From: Propionivibrio limicola | GTDB taxonomy: Bacteria; Pseudomonadota; Gammaproteobacteria; Burkholderiales; Rhodocyclaceae | DNA length: 64,000 nucleotides | Direction: 5' to 3' | Assembly: GCF_009469695.1 (NCBI RefSeq) | Contig: NZ_SSSR01000015.1 | Location: 1-64,000 of the forward strand | Shown: positions 35,776-45,519 of the stretch, piece after piece | How the letters are laid out: every line of letters starts with the position of its first letter | How positions within the stretch are numbered: position 1 is the stretch's first letter | Program-made: the position numbers and the translations under genes | Notes under the pieces: model-generated | What the model saw: only the letters and a program-made list of their open reading frames with translations | What the model was told of the DNA's origin: nothing | Databases searched by the model: none

Positions 35776-37188
35776 ATGGCCAAGCCGTTTGCTTCTTCAA
35801 ATTCGAAGAAATTCCAGGTTGATCCTGCCATCGCGCAATTGCGCATCCCGCCGCATTCGATCGAAGCGGAGCAGTCCGTTCTGGGCGGCCTGTTGCTTGA
35901 TAACGCGGCGTTCGACAAGATCGCGGACCTGGTTGGCGAAGAGGATTTCTACCGCGACGAACACAAGCGGATTTACCGCCACATCCGGAGACTCCTTGAA
36001 CGCAGCAAGCCGGTCGACGTCATCACCGTGGCGGAGAGTCTCGAACAGTCGGCCGAGGGCGAAGAGAGTGGTGGTCTGGCTTATCTTGGCGAGCTTGCCG
36101 CCAATACGCCGTCCGCCGCCAATATCCGCCGCTATGGGGAAATTGTTCGCGAACGTGCGATTTTGCGTAAATTGGTGTCGGCTGGCGATGAGATTGCCGA
36201 CAGCGCATTGAATCCGCTCGGGCGCGATCCAAAACAGCTGCTCGACGAGGCCGAGGCAAAAGTTTTTGCGATTGCCGAATCCGGCTTTCGCCACCAGTCC
36301 GGCTTCCAGCATATCAACCCGCTTTTGACGCAGGTTGTCGAGCGCATCCAGGAATTGCACGACAGCGATAATCCCTCTGATATCACCGGTGTGCCAACCG
36401 GCTACCACGACCTCGATGCGCAGACCTCCGGGCTTCAGCCTGGCGATCTGCTGATCGTTGCCGGCCGCCCGTCGATGGGTAAGACCTCTTTTGCATTGAA
36501 TATCGCCGAGCACGTGGCCATCGAAGTGGGGCTGCCAGTCGCTGTTTTCTCGATGGAAATGGGTGGCGCGCAGCTCGCGATGCGTATGTTGTCGTCGGTC
36601 GGCAAGCTCGATGCGCACCGCGTGCGTACCGGGCGGCTGAACGATGATGAATGGTCGCGCCTGTCCTTTGCGCTCGGCAAGATGCACGAAGCGCCGATTT
36701 ACATCGACGAAACGCCGGCATTGAACCCGATCGACCTGCGCGCACGGGCGCGGCGGCTGCATCGCCAATGCGGCAAGCTCGGGCTGATCGTGATCGACTA
36801 TCTGCAGCTCATGTCATCCGCCAACCAAGGGGGGGGCGAGAACCGGGCGACGGAAATCTCGGAAATTTCCCGTTCGCTCAAGGGGTTGGCCAAGGAACTG
36901 AGCGTGCCACTGATCGCGCTGTCACAGTTGAACCGCTCGCTCGAACAGCGCCCCAACAAACGGCCAGTCATGTCCGACTTGCGCGAATCCGGCGCTATCG
37001 AACAGGATGCCGACGTGATCATGTTTATCTACCGCGATCAGGTCTATAACCCCGATACGCCGGACAAGGGCACGGCCGAAATCATTATCGGCAAGCAGCG
37101 TAACGGCCCGATCGGTACCGTGCGCATGGCCTTCCTCGGCGAATACACGCGTTTCGAGAATCTGGCGCCGCAAGGCGGCTCGTATTAA
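35776..37188 (+). CDS. dnaB: Replicative DNA helicase DnaB
   Basis: This is the hexameric fork helicase, 470 residues. The N-terminal domain includes PPHSIEAEQSVLGGLLLD. The RecA-like domain has Walker A GRPSMGKTSFALN, IVIDYLQLM and SQLNRSLEQRPNKRP. The ATG at 35776 matches family starts; the open frame upstream covers the terminator and is not coding. No intein or insertion is present. Confidence 0.97.
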   Translation: MAKPFASSNSKKFQVDPAIAQLRIPPHSIEAEQSVLGGLLLDNAAFDKIADLVGEEDFYRDEHKRIYRHIRRLLERSKPVDVITVAESLEQSAEGEESGGLAYLGELAANTPSAANIRRYGEIVRERAILRKLVSAGDEIADSALNPLGRDPKQLLDEAEAKVFAIAESGFRHQSGFQHINPLLTQVVERIQELHDSDNPSDITGVPTGYHDLDAQTSGLQPGDLLIVAGRPSMGKTSFALNIAEHVAIEVGLPVAVFSMEMGGAQLAMRMLSSVGKLDAHRVRTGRLNDDEWSRLSFALGKMHEAPIYIDETPALNPIDLRARARRLHRQCGKLGLIVIDYLQLMSSANQGGGENRATEISEISRSLKGLAKELSVPLIALSQLNRSLEQRPNKRPVMSDLRESGAIEQDADVIMFIYRDQVYNPDTPDKGTAEIIIGKQRNGPIGTVRMAFLGEYTRFENLAPQGGSY

Positions 37189-37200
37189 GCGAACACAGGC

Positions 37201-38223
37201 ATGGAAATGCACAATTTCATCTGCGGCCTGCCCAAGGCCGAGTTGCACCTGCACATCGAGGGATCGCTGGAACCCGAGATGATGTTCGCACTGGCGCAGC
37301 GTAATGGCGTGACGTTGCCGTATGCTTCCGTTGAGGCCGTTCGCGCCGCCTACAATTTCAGCGACCTGCAATCCTTCCTTGACTTGTACTACGCGGGAGC
37401 GGCCGTGTTGCAGACCGAGCAGGATTTTTACGATCTGACAGCGGCTTACGTTCAGCGCGCCAGAGCAGACAACGTGTGTCATGCCGAGTTGTTTTTCGAC
37501 CCGCAGACGCATACCGAGCGAGGTGTTCCGATGGCGACGGTTTTTGCCGGGATTGCCCGCGCTCTGCGTGACGCAAGGGAGCAGCACGGTTTTTCGAGCC
37601 GGATGATCCTCTGTTTCCTGCGTCATCTTTCGGAGGAAGAGGCGCTTGCAACGCTCGAAGCCGCGTTGCCGTTACGCGAGGCTTATGCTGATCTTTGGAT
37701 CGGGGTTGGGCTCGATTCGGGCGAGGTCGGGAATCCACCTGAAAAATTCTCCCGTGTTTTTGCCAAGGCGCGTGAATTCGGCTTACACGCGGTAGCGCAT
37801 GCCGGCGAAGAGGGACCTCCGCCCTACGTGTGGGGCGCGCTCGACGCGCTCAAGGCGGAACGCATCGATCATGGCGTGCGTTCGGAAGAAGACCCGGAAC
37901 TGATGCGGCGACTGGCGAGCGACAACGTGCCGTTGACGGTGTGTCCGCTATCCAACCTCAAACTCCGTGTGGTCAAGGACCTGCGCGAGCACAATCTGGC
38001 GCGCCTGTTGCGGGCCGGGCTGTGCGTGACGATCAACTCGGACGACCCGGCGTATTTCGGTGGCTACATGAACAACAACTTTCTGGCGACGGCTGAGGCG
38101 CTGCAGTTGTCCCGCGAAGAGCTTGTGCAGATTGCAGGGAACGGTTTTGTCGCCTCATTCGCATCCGATCAGCAAAAGCAGGCGTGGCTCTCGGAGTTGC
38201 ACGAATACGTGTCCGCGCATTGA
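37201..38223 (+). CDS. Adenine deaminase (adenosine deaminase-like type 2)
   Basis: This zinc amidohydrolase of 340 residues carries the metal ligands His16 and His18 (ELHLHIEGS), the catalytic Glu in [25 protein letters not shown] and the final Asp in [11 protein letters not shown]. The [10 protein letters not shown] and DPAYFGGY patterns follow the adenine-specific (EC 3.5.4.2) branch, such as the Pseudomonas enzyme, rather than classical adenosine deaminase. It would convert adenine to hypoxanthine for salvage. It lies 12 bp after dnaB. Confidence 0.88.
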   Translation: MEMHNFICGLPKAELHLHIEGSLEPEMMFALAQRNGVTLPYASVEAVRAAYNFSDLQSFLDLYYAGAAVLQTEQDFYDLTAAYVQRARADNVCHAELFFDPQTHTERGVPMATVFAGIARALRDAREQHGFSSRMILCFLRHLSEEEALATLEAALPLREAYADLWIGVGLDSGEVGNPPEKFSRVFAKAREFGLHAVAHAGEEGPPPYVWGALDALKAERIDHGVRSEEDPELMRRLASDNVPLTVCPLSNLKLRVVKDLREHNLARLLRAGLCVTINSDDPAYFGGYMNNNFLATAEALQLSREELVQIAGNGFVASFASDQQKQAWLSELHEYVSAH

Positions 38224-38236
38224 GACGATCGGAGTG

Positions 38237-38272
38237 GCGACGGCCGCTGCGATTGCTCGCAGCGGCCGTCGC
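38237..38272. terminator. Strong hairpin between convergent genes
   Basis: A 16-bp perfect, GC-rich stem (38237-38252 with 38257-38272) with a TTGC loop lies between the convergent deaminase and chemoreceptor genes. The T-run is weak on both strands (TTGATAT follows). It may act as a bidirectional terminator or 3'-end stabiliser. Confidence 0.6.
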
Positions 38273-38294
38273 TTGATATGAGGTGATTCGGTGC

Positions 38295-39935
38295 TTAGCA
38301 GCGGAAGCAGCTGACCAGCTTGTTAAGGTCGCTGGAAATTTTTTCCAGATCCGTCGCGGTTTCGGCCGTGGCCTGCATCGTCGAACTCGTTTCCTCGACC
38401 ATCTGCGAAATCTGTTCGACGCGTTGCGCGATGTTCGAGCTGGCGACGCTTTGCTCGCGGGTGGCATCGGCCACTTCGCGAATGCGGTGCAGTGTCGATT
38501 GGGCGCCTTCCTTGATCTGGCGCAACGACTCGGCGGCTTCCTCGGCCGCCTTGACGCCGGCGTCCACCTGCGGCAGCGCAGCATCCATGACGCCGACGAC
38601 CTGTTGGGTATCCGTCTGGATGCCGGCAATCATCTGTTCAATTTCGACGGTCGCCGAGGACGTCCGTTCGGCCAGTTTGCGCACTTCATCGGCAACCACG
38701 GCAAACCCCCGGCCCTGTTCGCCGGCCCGAGCCGCTTCGATGGCAGCGTTTAGCGCCAGCAGGTTGGTCTGTCCGGCAATCTCTTTGATGACGCCAGCGA
38801 TCGAGGAAATCTGGTTGGCGTGGTCCTCGAGTTTGCGGATGCGTTCGGACGCATCGCTGACCGTGGTCGCAATGGTATTGATGTCCTGGCTGGCGGCCTG
38901 AATACGGCTGAATCCGGTTGCGGCGAGTTCGACCGCCGCGGACGATTCGTGTTCGGTTTCGTCGGCGCTGTCGGAAATATGTTTGACGCTGACCGTCATC
39001 TGTTCGATGGCCGCGGCCATGGACTGCGTCGCGTCGTTCTGGGACTGTGAAGCCTTCGACACCTCGTTCGAGGCGATGCTGATTTTTTCGGCGTCGCGCG
39101 CGAGTTTGGTCGCTTCCTGACCGATTTCCGCGAGCATCTGGCGGATGGCGAGCACCATGTCGCCCATCGACGCCACCATGCTGCCTTTCGGAGCAGCGGG
39201 CATGGTGCCTGTCAGATCGCCGGCGGCGGCGCGCGACATGAAGCCGATGGCCTCGGCCGGTTCGCCGCCAACCTGACGCAGTACGCCGCGCGCAATGGCA
39301 AACCCGAAGCTGCCGATCAGTGCGATGAGGAGGGCGGCAATCGCCAGGTCGGTCAACAGCCGTTTCTGGAATTCGGCGTTGATGTCGTCGATATAGACGC
39401 CCGTGCCGATGACCCACGCCCACGGTTCGAAAAGCTTGACGTAACCGAGCTTGGGTACCGGGTCCTTCTGCCCGGGGCGTGCCGTCAGGGTGGTCAGGTA
39501 CTCGCCGCCCGGATTCTTCTGCACCGTCGCCAGGATGTCCTTCCACGTGTAGTTGCCTTGTGGATCCCGGATTTTCTCCAGCATGTTCTGCCCGATGCGC
39601 TCCTTGATGACGTGGTAGACGCCGACGCCTTCCGTCGTGAAGGAATACACGTATTCCGCCTTGCCGTCCTTGCCGCCGTAGCGAATCATGCCGATTGCTT
39701 CGGCCGCCGCCTTCTGCGCCTCTTCGCGCGTCAGTTCTCCGGCCGTCTCCTTCGCCTGAAAGGACGTCAGGGTGGCGTGCGTGCTTTCCAGCACCGAGCG
39801 GATGACGGCTTGGCGACTGCCGATCAATTGCTGCCGCATCTCGATGGCCGAATAGACGACCAGACTTATCAGGCCAAGCAAGGCCGCAACGACCAGCAAG
39901 GCGATTTTTGTTTTCAGTTTCATTTGGTCAATCAT
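38295..39935 (-). CDS. Methyl-accepting chemotaxis protein with Cache sensor
   Basis: This transmembrane chemoreceptor has 546 residues. A membrane segment at about 8-29 is followed by a periplasmic single-Cache domain (about 30-190, with [15 protein letters not shown] and [21 protein letters not shown]) and a second membrane segment at about 194-216. A HAMP-like linker and the signalling domain come next. The highly conserved hairpin tip is present ([21 protein letters not shown], then [18 protein letters not shown]). A pentapeptide for CheR docking is not seen at the C-terminus. The ATG at 39935 has AGGTGAG close by; a second ATG four codons later is possible. Confidence 0.93.
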   Translation of the reverse strand: MIDQMKLKTKIALLVVAALLGLISLVVYSAIEMRQQLIGSRQAVIRSVLESTHATLTSFQAKETAGELTREEAQKAAAEAIGMIRYGGKDGKAEYVYSFTTEGVGVYHVIKERIGQNMLEKIRDPQGNYTWKDILATVQKNPGGEYLTTLTARPGQKDPVPKLGYVKLFEPWAWVIGTGVYIDDINAEFQKRLLTDLAIAALLIALIGSFGFAIARGVLRQVGGEPAEAIGFMSRAAAGDLTGTMPAAPKGSMVASMGDMVLAIRQMLAEIGQEATKLARDAEKISIASNEVSKASQSQNDATQSMAAAIEQMTVSVKHISDSADETEHESSAAVELAATGFSRIQAASQDINTIATTVSDASERIRKLEDHANQISSIAGVIKEIAGQTNLLALNAAIEAARAGEQGRGFAVVADEVRKLAERTSSATVEIEQMIAGIQTDTQQVVGVMDAALPQVDAGVKAAEEAAESLRQIKEGAQSTLHRIREVADATREQSVASSNIAQRVEQISQMVEETSSTMQATAETATDLEKISSDLNKLVSCFRC

Positions 39936-39988
39936 TTCTCACCTGTGCATGAAAGAGGGACGCGCGATGCAAACAGCTTATCGTGCGG

Positions 39989-41728
39989 CTATGCCCCAAT
40001 ATTTTCGATATGCTCGATCATTAATTGCGGCGACTGCACGCCGTTGTATTCGTTGACCGCCAGACGGTACGCGGCGCGGATTCTGGCGCCGGCAGAGTCG
40101 GCAAAATTGAACTGGATGGCATCGATCCGCAGTTCGCCCCGGCGCAGCCGCAGCTTGAGATGCTTTTCCTTCAGGATGCGCTGGTTTTCGACAATGAATT
40201 CGTCCTCGAACAGCGGCGCGGGGAAACCCTGGCCCCAGACTTCATCTTCGAGCAACCGCGCCGTGTTGATCGAAAAGTGTCCGGTTTCAAGGCTGCCGTC
40301 CGTTTCGAGCGTGCGCGTGAGGTCGGCCGGGGAGAGCAGTTCGCTGGCTACCTGGGCGAACAATTCGCGGAAACGGAGAAAGTCCGCTTCCATGATCGTC
40401 GCACCGGCTGCCATCGCGTGGCCGCCGAAGCGCTTCAAGATTCCGGGGGCGCGCTTGGAAATCAGATCGAGCGCATCGCGCAGGTGCAGGCCGGGAATCG
40501 AGCGGCCGGAACCCTTGATTTCGCCGTCTGCCGTTTCGCCATTGTTCGACTCGCCACGCGCGAAAGCGAAGACGGGGCGATGCCGTTTGTCCTTGATGCG
40601 CGAGGCGAGGATGCCGATGACGCCTTGATGCCATTCGGGGTCGAAGAGGGCGATGGCCGGGCCTTCGGTTGCGTCGATGGCGTCGAGGTGGACGAGCGCC
40701 TGTTCCTGCATGCCCGATTCGATGTCCTTGCGCTCGCGGTTGAGTTTGTCGAGGTCCTGCGCGATGTTGAGGGCGCGACCCTCGTCGTCGGTGATCAGTG
40801 CCTCGATGCCGAGCGACATGTCGGCGAGCCGCCCGGCGGCGTTGAGGCGCGGCCCGATCATGAAGCCGATATCCATGCTGCCGGCCTTGGCCGGATCGCG
40901 CCCGGCGGCGCGGAAGAGGGCGCGAATGCCGGCATTTATCCGTCCAGCGCGCATGCGCTTGAGCCCCTGATCGACCAGGATACGGTTGTTGCGGTCGAGC
41001 TTGACGACGTCGGCCACCGTGCCGAGGGCGACGAGGTCGAGCAAGGTGGCGAGATTCGGTTCCTTGATGCCGGTGTCTTCCCCGAACCAGCCGCGTTCGC
41101 GCAATTCAGCGCGCAATGCGAGCATGACGTAGAACATGACGCCGACGCCGGCGATGCACTTGCTCGGAAAGTCGCAGCCAGGCTGGTTGGGATTGACGAT
41201 GCACTCCGCCGCCGGCAGTTCGTCGCCCGGCAGATGGTGGTCGGTAATCAGCGTGGCGATACCGAGTTCGTTGGCGCGGGCGACGCCGTCGATACTGGCG
41301 ATACCGTTATCGACGGTGACCAGCAGGTCGGGATTCATCGTGGCGGCGAGGTCGACGATTTCCGGCGACAGGCCGTAGCCGTAGGTGAAGCGGTTGGGCA
41401 CCAGATAGTCAATGACGGCGCCCGAGTCGCCGGCCATCGAGCGCAAGGCCCGCACGCCGACGGCGGTGGCGGTGGCACCGTCGCAGTCGTAGTCGCCGAC
41501 GATCAGGATGCGCGCCTGCGCCTCGATGGCGTCGGCGAGGAGCACGGCGGCGTCACCGGTATGGGTGAGCTGTGCCGGCGGAATCAAGCCTTTCAGGTCG
41601 TAGTCGAGGTCGCTTTTTGTTTCGACGCCGCGCGCGGCGTAGAGGCGGGCGAGCAGTGGGTGCACGCCCTGTTGTTCGAGTTGCCACTGGATGCGTGGCG
41701 GAACGCGGCGGGCTTTGAGTTGGGTCAT
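39989..41728 (-). CDS. recJ: Single-stranded-DNA-specific exonuclease RecJ
   Basis: RecJ degrades single-stranded DNA 5' to 3' in repair and recombination. The 579-residue protein has the DHH-family motifs VGDYDCDGATATAV, VTVDNGI, ITDHHLPGDELP and GTVADVV. The DHHA1 region (GRSIPGLHLRDAL, FGGHAMAAGATI) and a C-terminal OB-like domain follow. The start overlaps the stop of the gene upstream (ATGA). Confidence 0.95.
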   Translation of the reverse strand: MTQLKARRVPPRIQWQLEQQGVHPLLARLYAARGVETKSDLDYDLKGLIPPAQLTHTGDAAVLLADAIEAQARILIVGDYDCDGATATAVGVRALRSMAGDSGAVIDYLVPNRFTYGYGLSPEIVDLAATMNPDLLVTVDNGIASIDGVARANELGIATLITDHHLPGDELPAAECIVNPNQPGCDFPSKCIAGVGVMFYVMLALRAELRERGWFGEDTGIKEPNLATLLDLVALGTVADVVKLDRNNRILVDQGLKRMRAGRINAGIRALFRAAGRDPAKAGSMDIGFMIGPRLNAAGRLADMSLGIEALITDDEGRALNIAQDLDKLNRERKDIESGMQEQALVHLDAIDATEGPAIALFDPEWHQGVIGILASRIKDKRHRPVFAFARGESNNGETADGEIKGSGRSIPGLHLRDALDLISKRAPGILKRFGGHAMAAGATIMEADFLRFRELFAQVASELLSPADLTRTLETDGSLETGHFSINTARLLEDEVWGQGFPAPLFEDEFIVENQRILKEKHLKLRLRRGELRIDAIQFNFADSAGARIRAAYRLAVNEYNGVQSPQLMIEHIENIGA

Positions 41729-42801
41729 TGGAAATCCTTGGCCAGCTTTTGTGCGATTTCTCTCAGCGATTGCGAGCGGCGCCAGAATTTCAACTGGTCG
41801 ATCGGTCGAATTTGCCAGTCAAGACTGGCGTAGGTCGTCGTCGAAACAATCGAGAGTTTTCCGGGCTTGCCGCGAACGAGCGCCTTGCGCAGTGGTTCGA
41901 ACCAGCGCGCTTCAAGTGAGTTGATCGCGTCCCGGTATTCCGTTGCGTGCTGGTCGTGTGCCGGACAGGTAAGGTCGTCGAGTACGACGAGATGGCTTGA
42001 TCCGGGTTCGGCGTGTTCGAAGAAGAGGCTGGCTTCCGGTGGCGCAGGATGGTGTGAGGCACCGGACAGGCGGGCGAGGCCGCGCGCGATGGGATCGGCA
42101 CTCCAGACGCCGTCAAAGGGGCGGTCAAGATCCACAGGCAGTTGCCCCGGCCCCCAAAGCCACAAGCCGTTGATTGTGAGTTGGCCGGCTTCGTCCCGAC
42201 GCTGGTTGACTGGATGGAAATGGAACAGCGTCTGAATGTCGTTGAACAGGCGTCGCACGTCTTTGGCGTGGGCCAGTTCGGCCAGCAATTGCTCGACGGC
42301 GCGGCCGGCGACGGCTGATAGCGGCGGTGCGTCGTAGCCGGCGATCAGTTCTGCCTTCTTGAGTTGCAGATACCAGCGGTCGGCAGTGGCTACGTGAAAT
42401 TGCCCGATATCGCGAAGCTGCTCGTTCAGTTCGGCGGCTAAAGACTCGGCCTCGTCCTGTGTAATGGCAAGTGTGCGGCTGTCGGCCAGAAGCAGGCGTT
42501 CCTGATGAAAGCGTAGATGGACGGGGTCGGCGCAGAGCCAGAGATCGCCTTCCATGTTATGCGCGGGACGGTGTTCTCCCGATCGGCGTAGCGCACCGAA
42601 AGGAATCTGGCCGGTGAGGCCGAATTGTCCGGCCAGCACGTTCTCGGCGGGTTGCGTTGGGCGGCGGTCGAGCTGGCTGCGTGCCAATAGTCGCGTCAAG
42701 GACGGGCAGGTCAGCGAGTGGAACGTGTCCGGGTCGTCCGGTTGGGGCCAAAGAAGCTCCGGAATGAGCAGCGTGAGGTGGGTAAGCTTGGGGGCTGGCA
42801 T
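41725..42801 (-). CDS. RpfE-type/COG4255 conserved protein upstream of recJ
   Basis: This 358-residue protein resembles the betaproteobacterial and xanthomonad family annotated as regulatory protein RpfE type, or as phosphoglycerate-mutase-like. It begins LTHLTLLIPELLWPQ and contains DLWLCADPVHLRFHQERLLL, LWLWGPGQLP and the C-terminal DQLKFWRRSQS. No established activity is known to me. The ATG at 42801 with AAGGA upstream is preferred; an ATG at 42852 would add 17 residues. It is coupled to recJ. Confidence 0.75.
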   Translation of the reverse strand: MPAPKLTHLTLLIPELLWPQPDDPDTFHSLTCPSLTRLLARSQLDRRPTQPAENVLAGQFGLTGQIPFGALRRSGEHRPAHNMEGDLWLCADPVHLRFHQERLLLADSRTLAITQDEAESLAAELNEQLRDIGQFHVATADRWYLQLKKAELIAGYDAPPLSAVAGRAVEQLLAELAHAKDVRRLFNDIQTLFHFHPVNQRRDEAGQLTINGLWLWGPGQLPVDLDRPFDGVWSADPIARGLARLSGASHHPAPPEASLFFEHAEPGSSHLVVLDDLTCPAHDQHATEYRDAINSLEARWFEPLRKALVRGKPGKLSIVSTTTYASLDWQIRPIDQLKFWRRSQSLREIAQKLAKDFQ

Positions 42802-42930
42802 GCGTCCTTGGAACAGTCGGAATGACGAGAGATTCGACGAAAAGTGTACCATAGCGCTTTTGCCGCTCCGGTCGTGGCCGGAACGCTCATTTCGTTATCA
42901 GTTGTCCAATTTTTGCGAGCACGGCCCCCG

Positions 42931-44170
42931 ATGGCGCTTCCTTACGAATTACTGATCGGCCTACGCTACACGCGGGCAAAACGTCGTAACCATTTCATTT
43001 CCTTCATTTCGCTGATTTCGATGCTCGGCATCGCGCTCGGCGTGACGGCGCTGATCGTTGTGCTGTCGGTGATGAACGGCTTCCAGACCGAGTTGCGCAG
43101 CCGCATTCTGGCCGTTGTCTCGCATGTGCAGATCAGCGGACAGAGTGGCGAGATGTCGGGTTGGGAGCTGGTGGCGGCCGAGTCGTCGAAAGTGCCACGG
43201 GTCATGGCGGCCGCGCCCTTTGTGCAGGCGCAGGGCATGCTCTCGTTCGGGCAGTCGGTGCGCGGTGCGATGGTGCGCGGCGTGCTGCCCGATTACGAGG
43301 ACAAGGTGGCTGACTTTCGCCCGCATATCAAGGAAGGGAGTCTCGACTCGCTGACGCCGGACGCCTTCAATGTCGTGCTCGGCAGCGAGCTGGCGCGTTC
43401 GCTCGGCGTGTTCGTCGGCGACAAGGTGACGGTCATCGCGCCGCAGGGCGTGGTGACGCCGGCCGGCGTCATGCCGCGCCTGAAGACCTTTACCGTCAGC
43501 GGCATCTTCGAAGTCGGCATGTTCGAGTACGACAGCGGGCTGGCGCTGATCCGGATGGAGGACGCACAGAAGCTGTACCGCATGGACGACCGCGTTTCCG
43601 GGGTCCGTCTCAAGATCGATGATCTCTTCAAGGCGCGGGTCGTCGTCAATCAGCTCGCCAGCCAATTGTCGGTGCCGGCCTACATCAGCGACTGGACGAT
43701 GAGCCATGCCAATTTCTTCCGCGCTGTGCAGATCGAAAAGAACATGATGTTCATCATCCTGTCGCTGATCGTCGCCGTTGCGGCGTTCAACATCGTGTCG
43801 ACACTGGTCATGGCGGTGACCGACAAGCAGGCCGACATCGCCATCCTGCGCACGCTTGGCGCCAGTCCGCGCAGTATCATGGCGGTGTTCATGGTGCAGG
43901 GGGCGCTGATCGGTTTCATCGGGCTTGGGCTGGGCGTCGTCGGTGGCGTGACGCTGGCGCTCAATGTCGATGTCGTCGTGCCGTTCATCGAGCGCGTGCT
44001 TGGCACCGAGCTGATGTCGAAGGAGGTCTATTACATCTCCAGTCTGCCGTCCGAGTTGCAGTGGGGAGACGTGATCACCATTACCGCCGTGTCGTTTGTG
44101 CTGTCGCTGGTGGCGACGATTTACCCAAGCTGGCGTGCGTCGCGCGTCAATCCGGCGGAGGCGCTGCGCT

Positions 44171-44178
<8 letters not shown>
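42931..44178 (+). CDS. lolC: Lipoprotein-releasing ABC transporter permease LolC/E
   Basis: This inner-membrane permease of the Lol system extracts outer-membrane lipoproteins. The 415-residue protein begins with [33 protein letters not shown], the hallmark LolC/E start. A large periplasmic domain and three C-terminal membrane segments follow ([19 protein letters not shown], then [19 protein letters not shown]). The ATG at 42931 fits homologues but has a weak ribosome site. Only one permease gene is present, so it is probably a LolF-like homodimer or is paired with a distant copy. Confidence 0.93.
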
Positions 44179-44872
<694 letters not shown>

Positions 44873-44902
44873 ATCAATTTTTGAATTTGGGGAGGAGTGC
44901 GA

Positions 44903-45352
44903 ATGGGAAAGCAGTTGGTGGAATGGCGTGATGACTACAGCCTGGGATTGGCGGAAATCGACGAGCAGCACAAGACATTGCTCGACCTGATCAACAAGGT
45001 CTGGCAGGCAATCATCGATCGCAGCGAACCGGACACCGTTATTGCGTTGCTCGGGGAACTGGAAAAATACACGGTAGCCCATTTTGCAGCGGAAGAAACG
45101 TTCATGCGCGCGACCGATTATCCGGCCTTCGAGGCACACAAGGAAGCGCATCAAACCTTCGTCCAGCGTATCGCGGACGAGAAAATGCGGGCGCTTGAGG
45201 AGGGGACGCTGTCGATCGATCTGTTGCATTTTTTGAAGGATTGGCTGGTCGGCCATATCCTTGTTGCCGATAGGGCCTATGCGGATTTCACACAACGGAG
45301 CAATAATGGCGACAGTTCGTTTCTTGGCCGCTTCTTCAAGCGCTTCTTCTGA
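44903..45352 (+). CDS. Bacteriohemerythrin
   Basis: This is a di-iron, oxygen-binding helical-bundle protein of 149 residues. All seven expected ligands are present: His23, His60, Glu64, His79, His83, His118 and Asp123. GGAGGAG precedes the ATG at 44903. Such proteins bind oxygen for delivery or sensing and are abundant in micro-oxic, motile proteobacteria. It lies 30 bp after lolD and ends before a terminator. Confidence 0.95.
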   Translation: MGKQLVEWRDDYSLGLAEIDEQHKTLLDLINKVWQAIIDRSEPDTVIALLGELEKYTVAHFAAEETFMRATDYPAFEAHKEAHQTFVQRIADEKMRALEEGTLSIDLLHFLKDWLVGHILVADRAYADFTQRSNNGDSSFLGRFFKRFF

Positions 45353-45423
45353 AGTCTGAAGTTTGCAAGCAGAACGGCCATTTGAGCGAAAAGGTTGATA
45401 AGGGCCGGGGAGGGCTCGGGAAT

Positions 45424-45462
45424 CGGGGAAAGGCGCATAAACGTCTTTCCCCGGTTTTATTT
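45424..45462 (+). terminator. Intrinsic terminator after the hemerythrin gene
   Basis: CGGGGAAAG (45424-45432) pairs with CTTTCCCCG (45445-45453) around a 12-base loop, followed by GTTTTATTT. It ends the lolC-lolD-hemerythrin transcription unit. Confidence 0.8.
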
Positions 45463-45519
45463 CCGGAGTCCGGTCAACCTCGTTCCGTTCGATAGAAACC
45501 ACACGCAAACCACACCCCG

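Noticed and set aside
40025-41833. A 602-codon plus-strand frame opposite recJ
   Set aside because: recJ has all DHH motifs on the other strand. The plus-strand frame lacks motifs and a credible start site.
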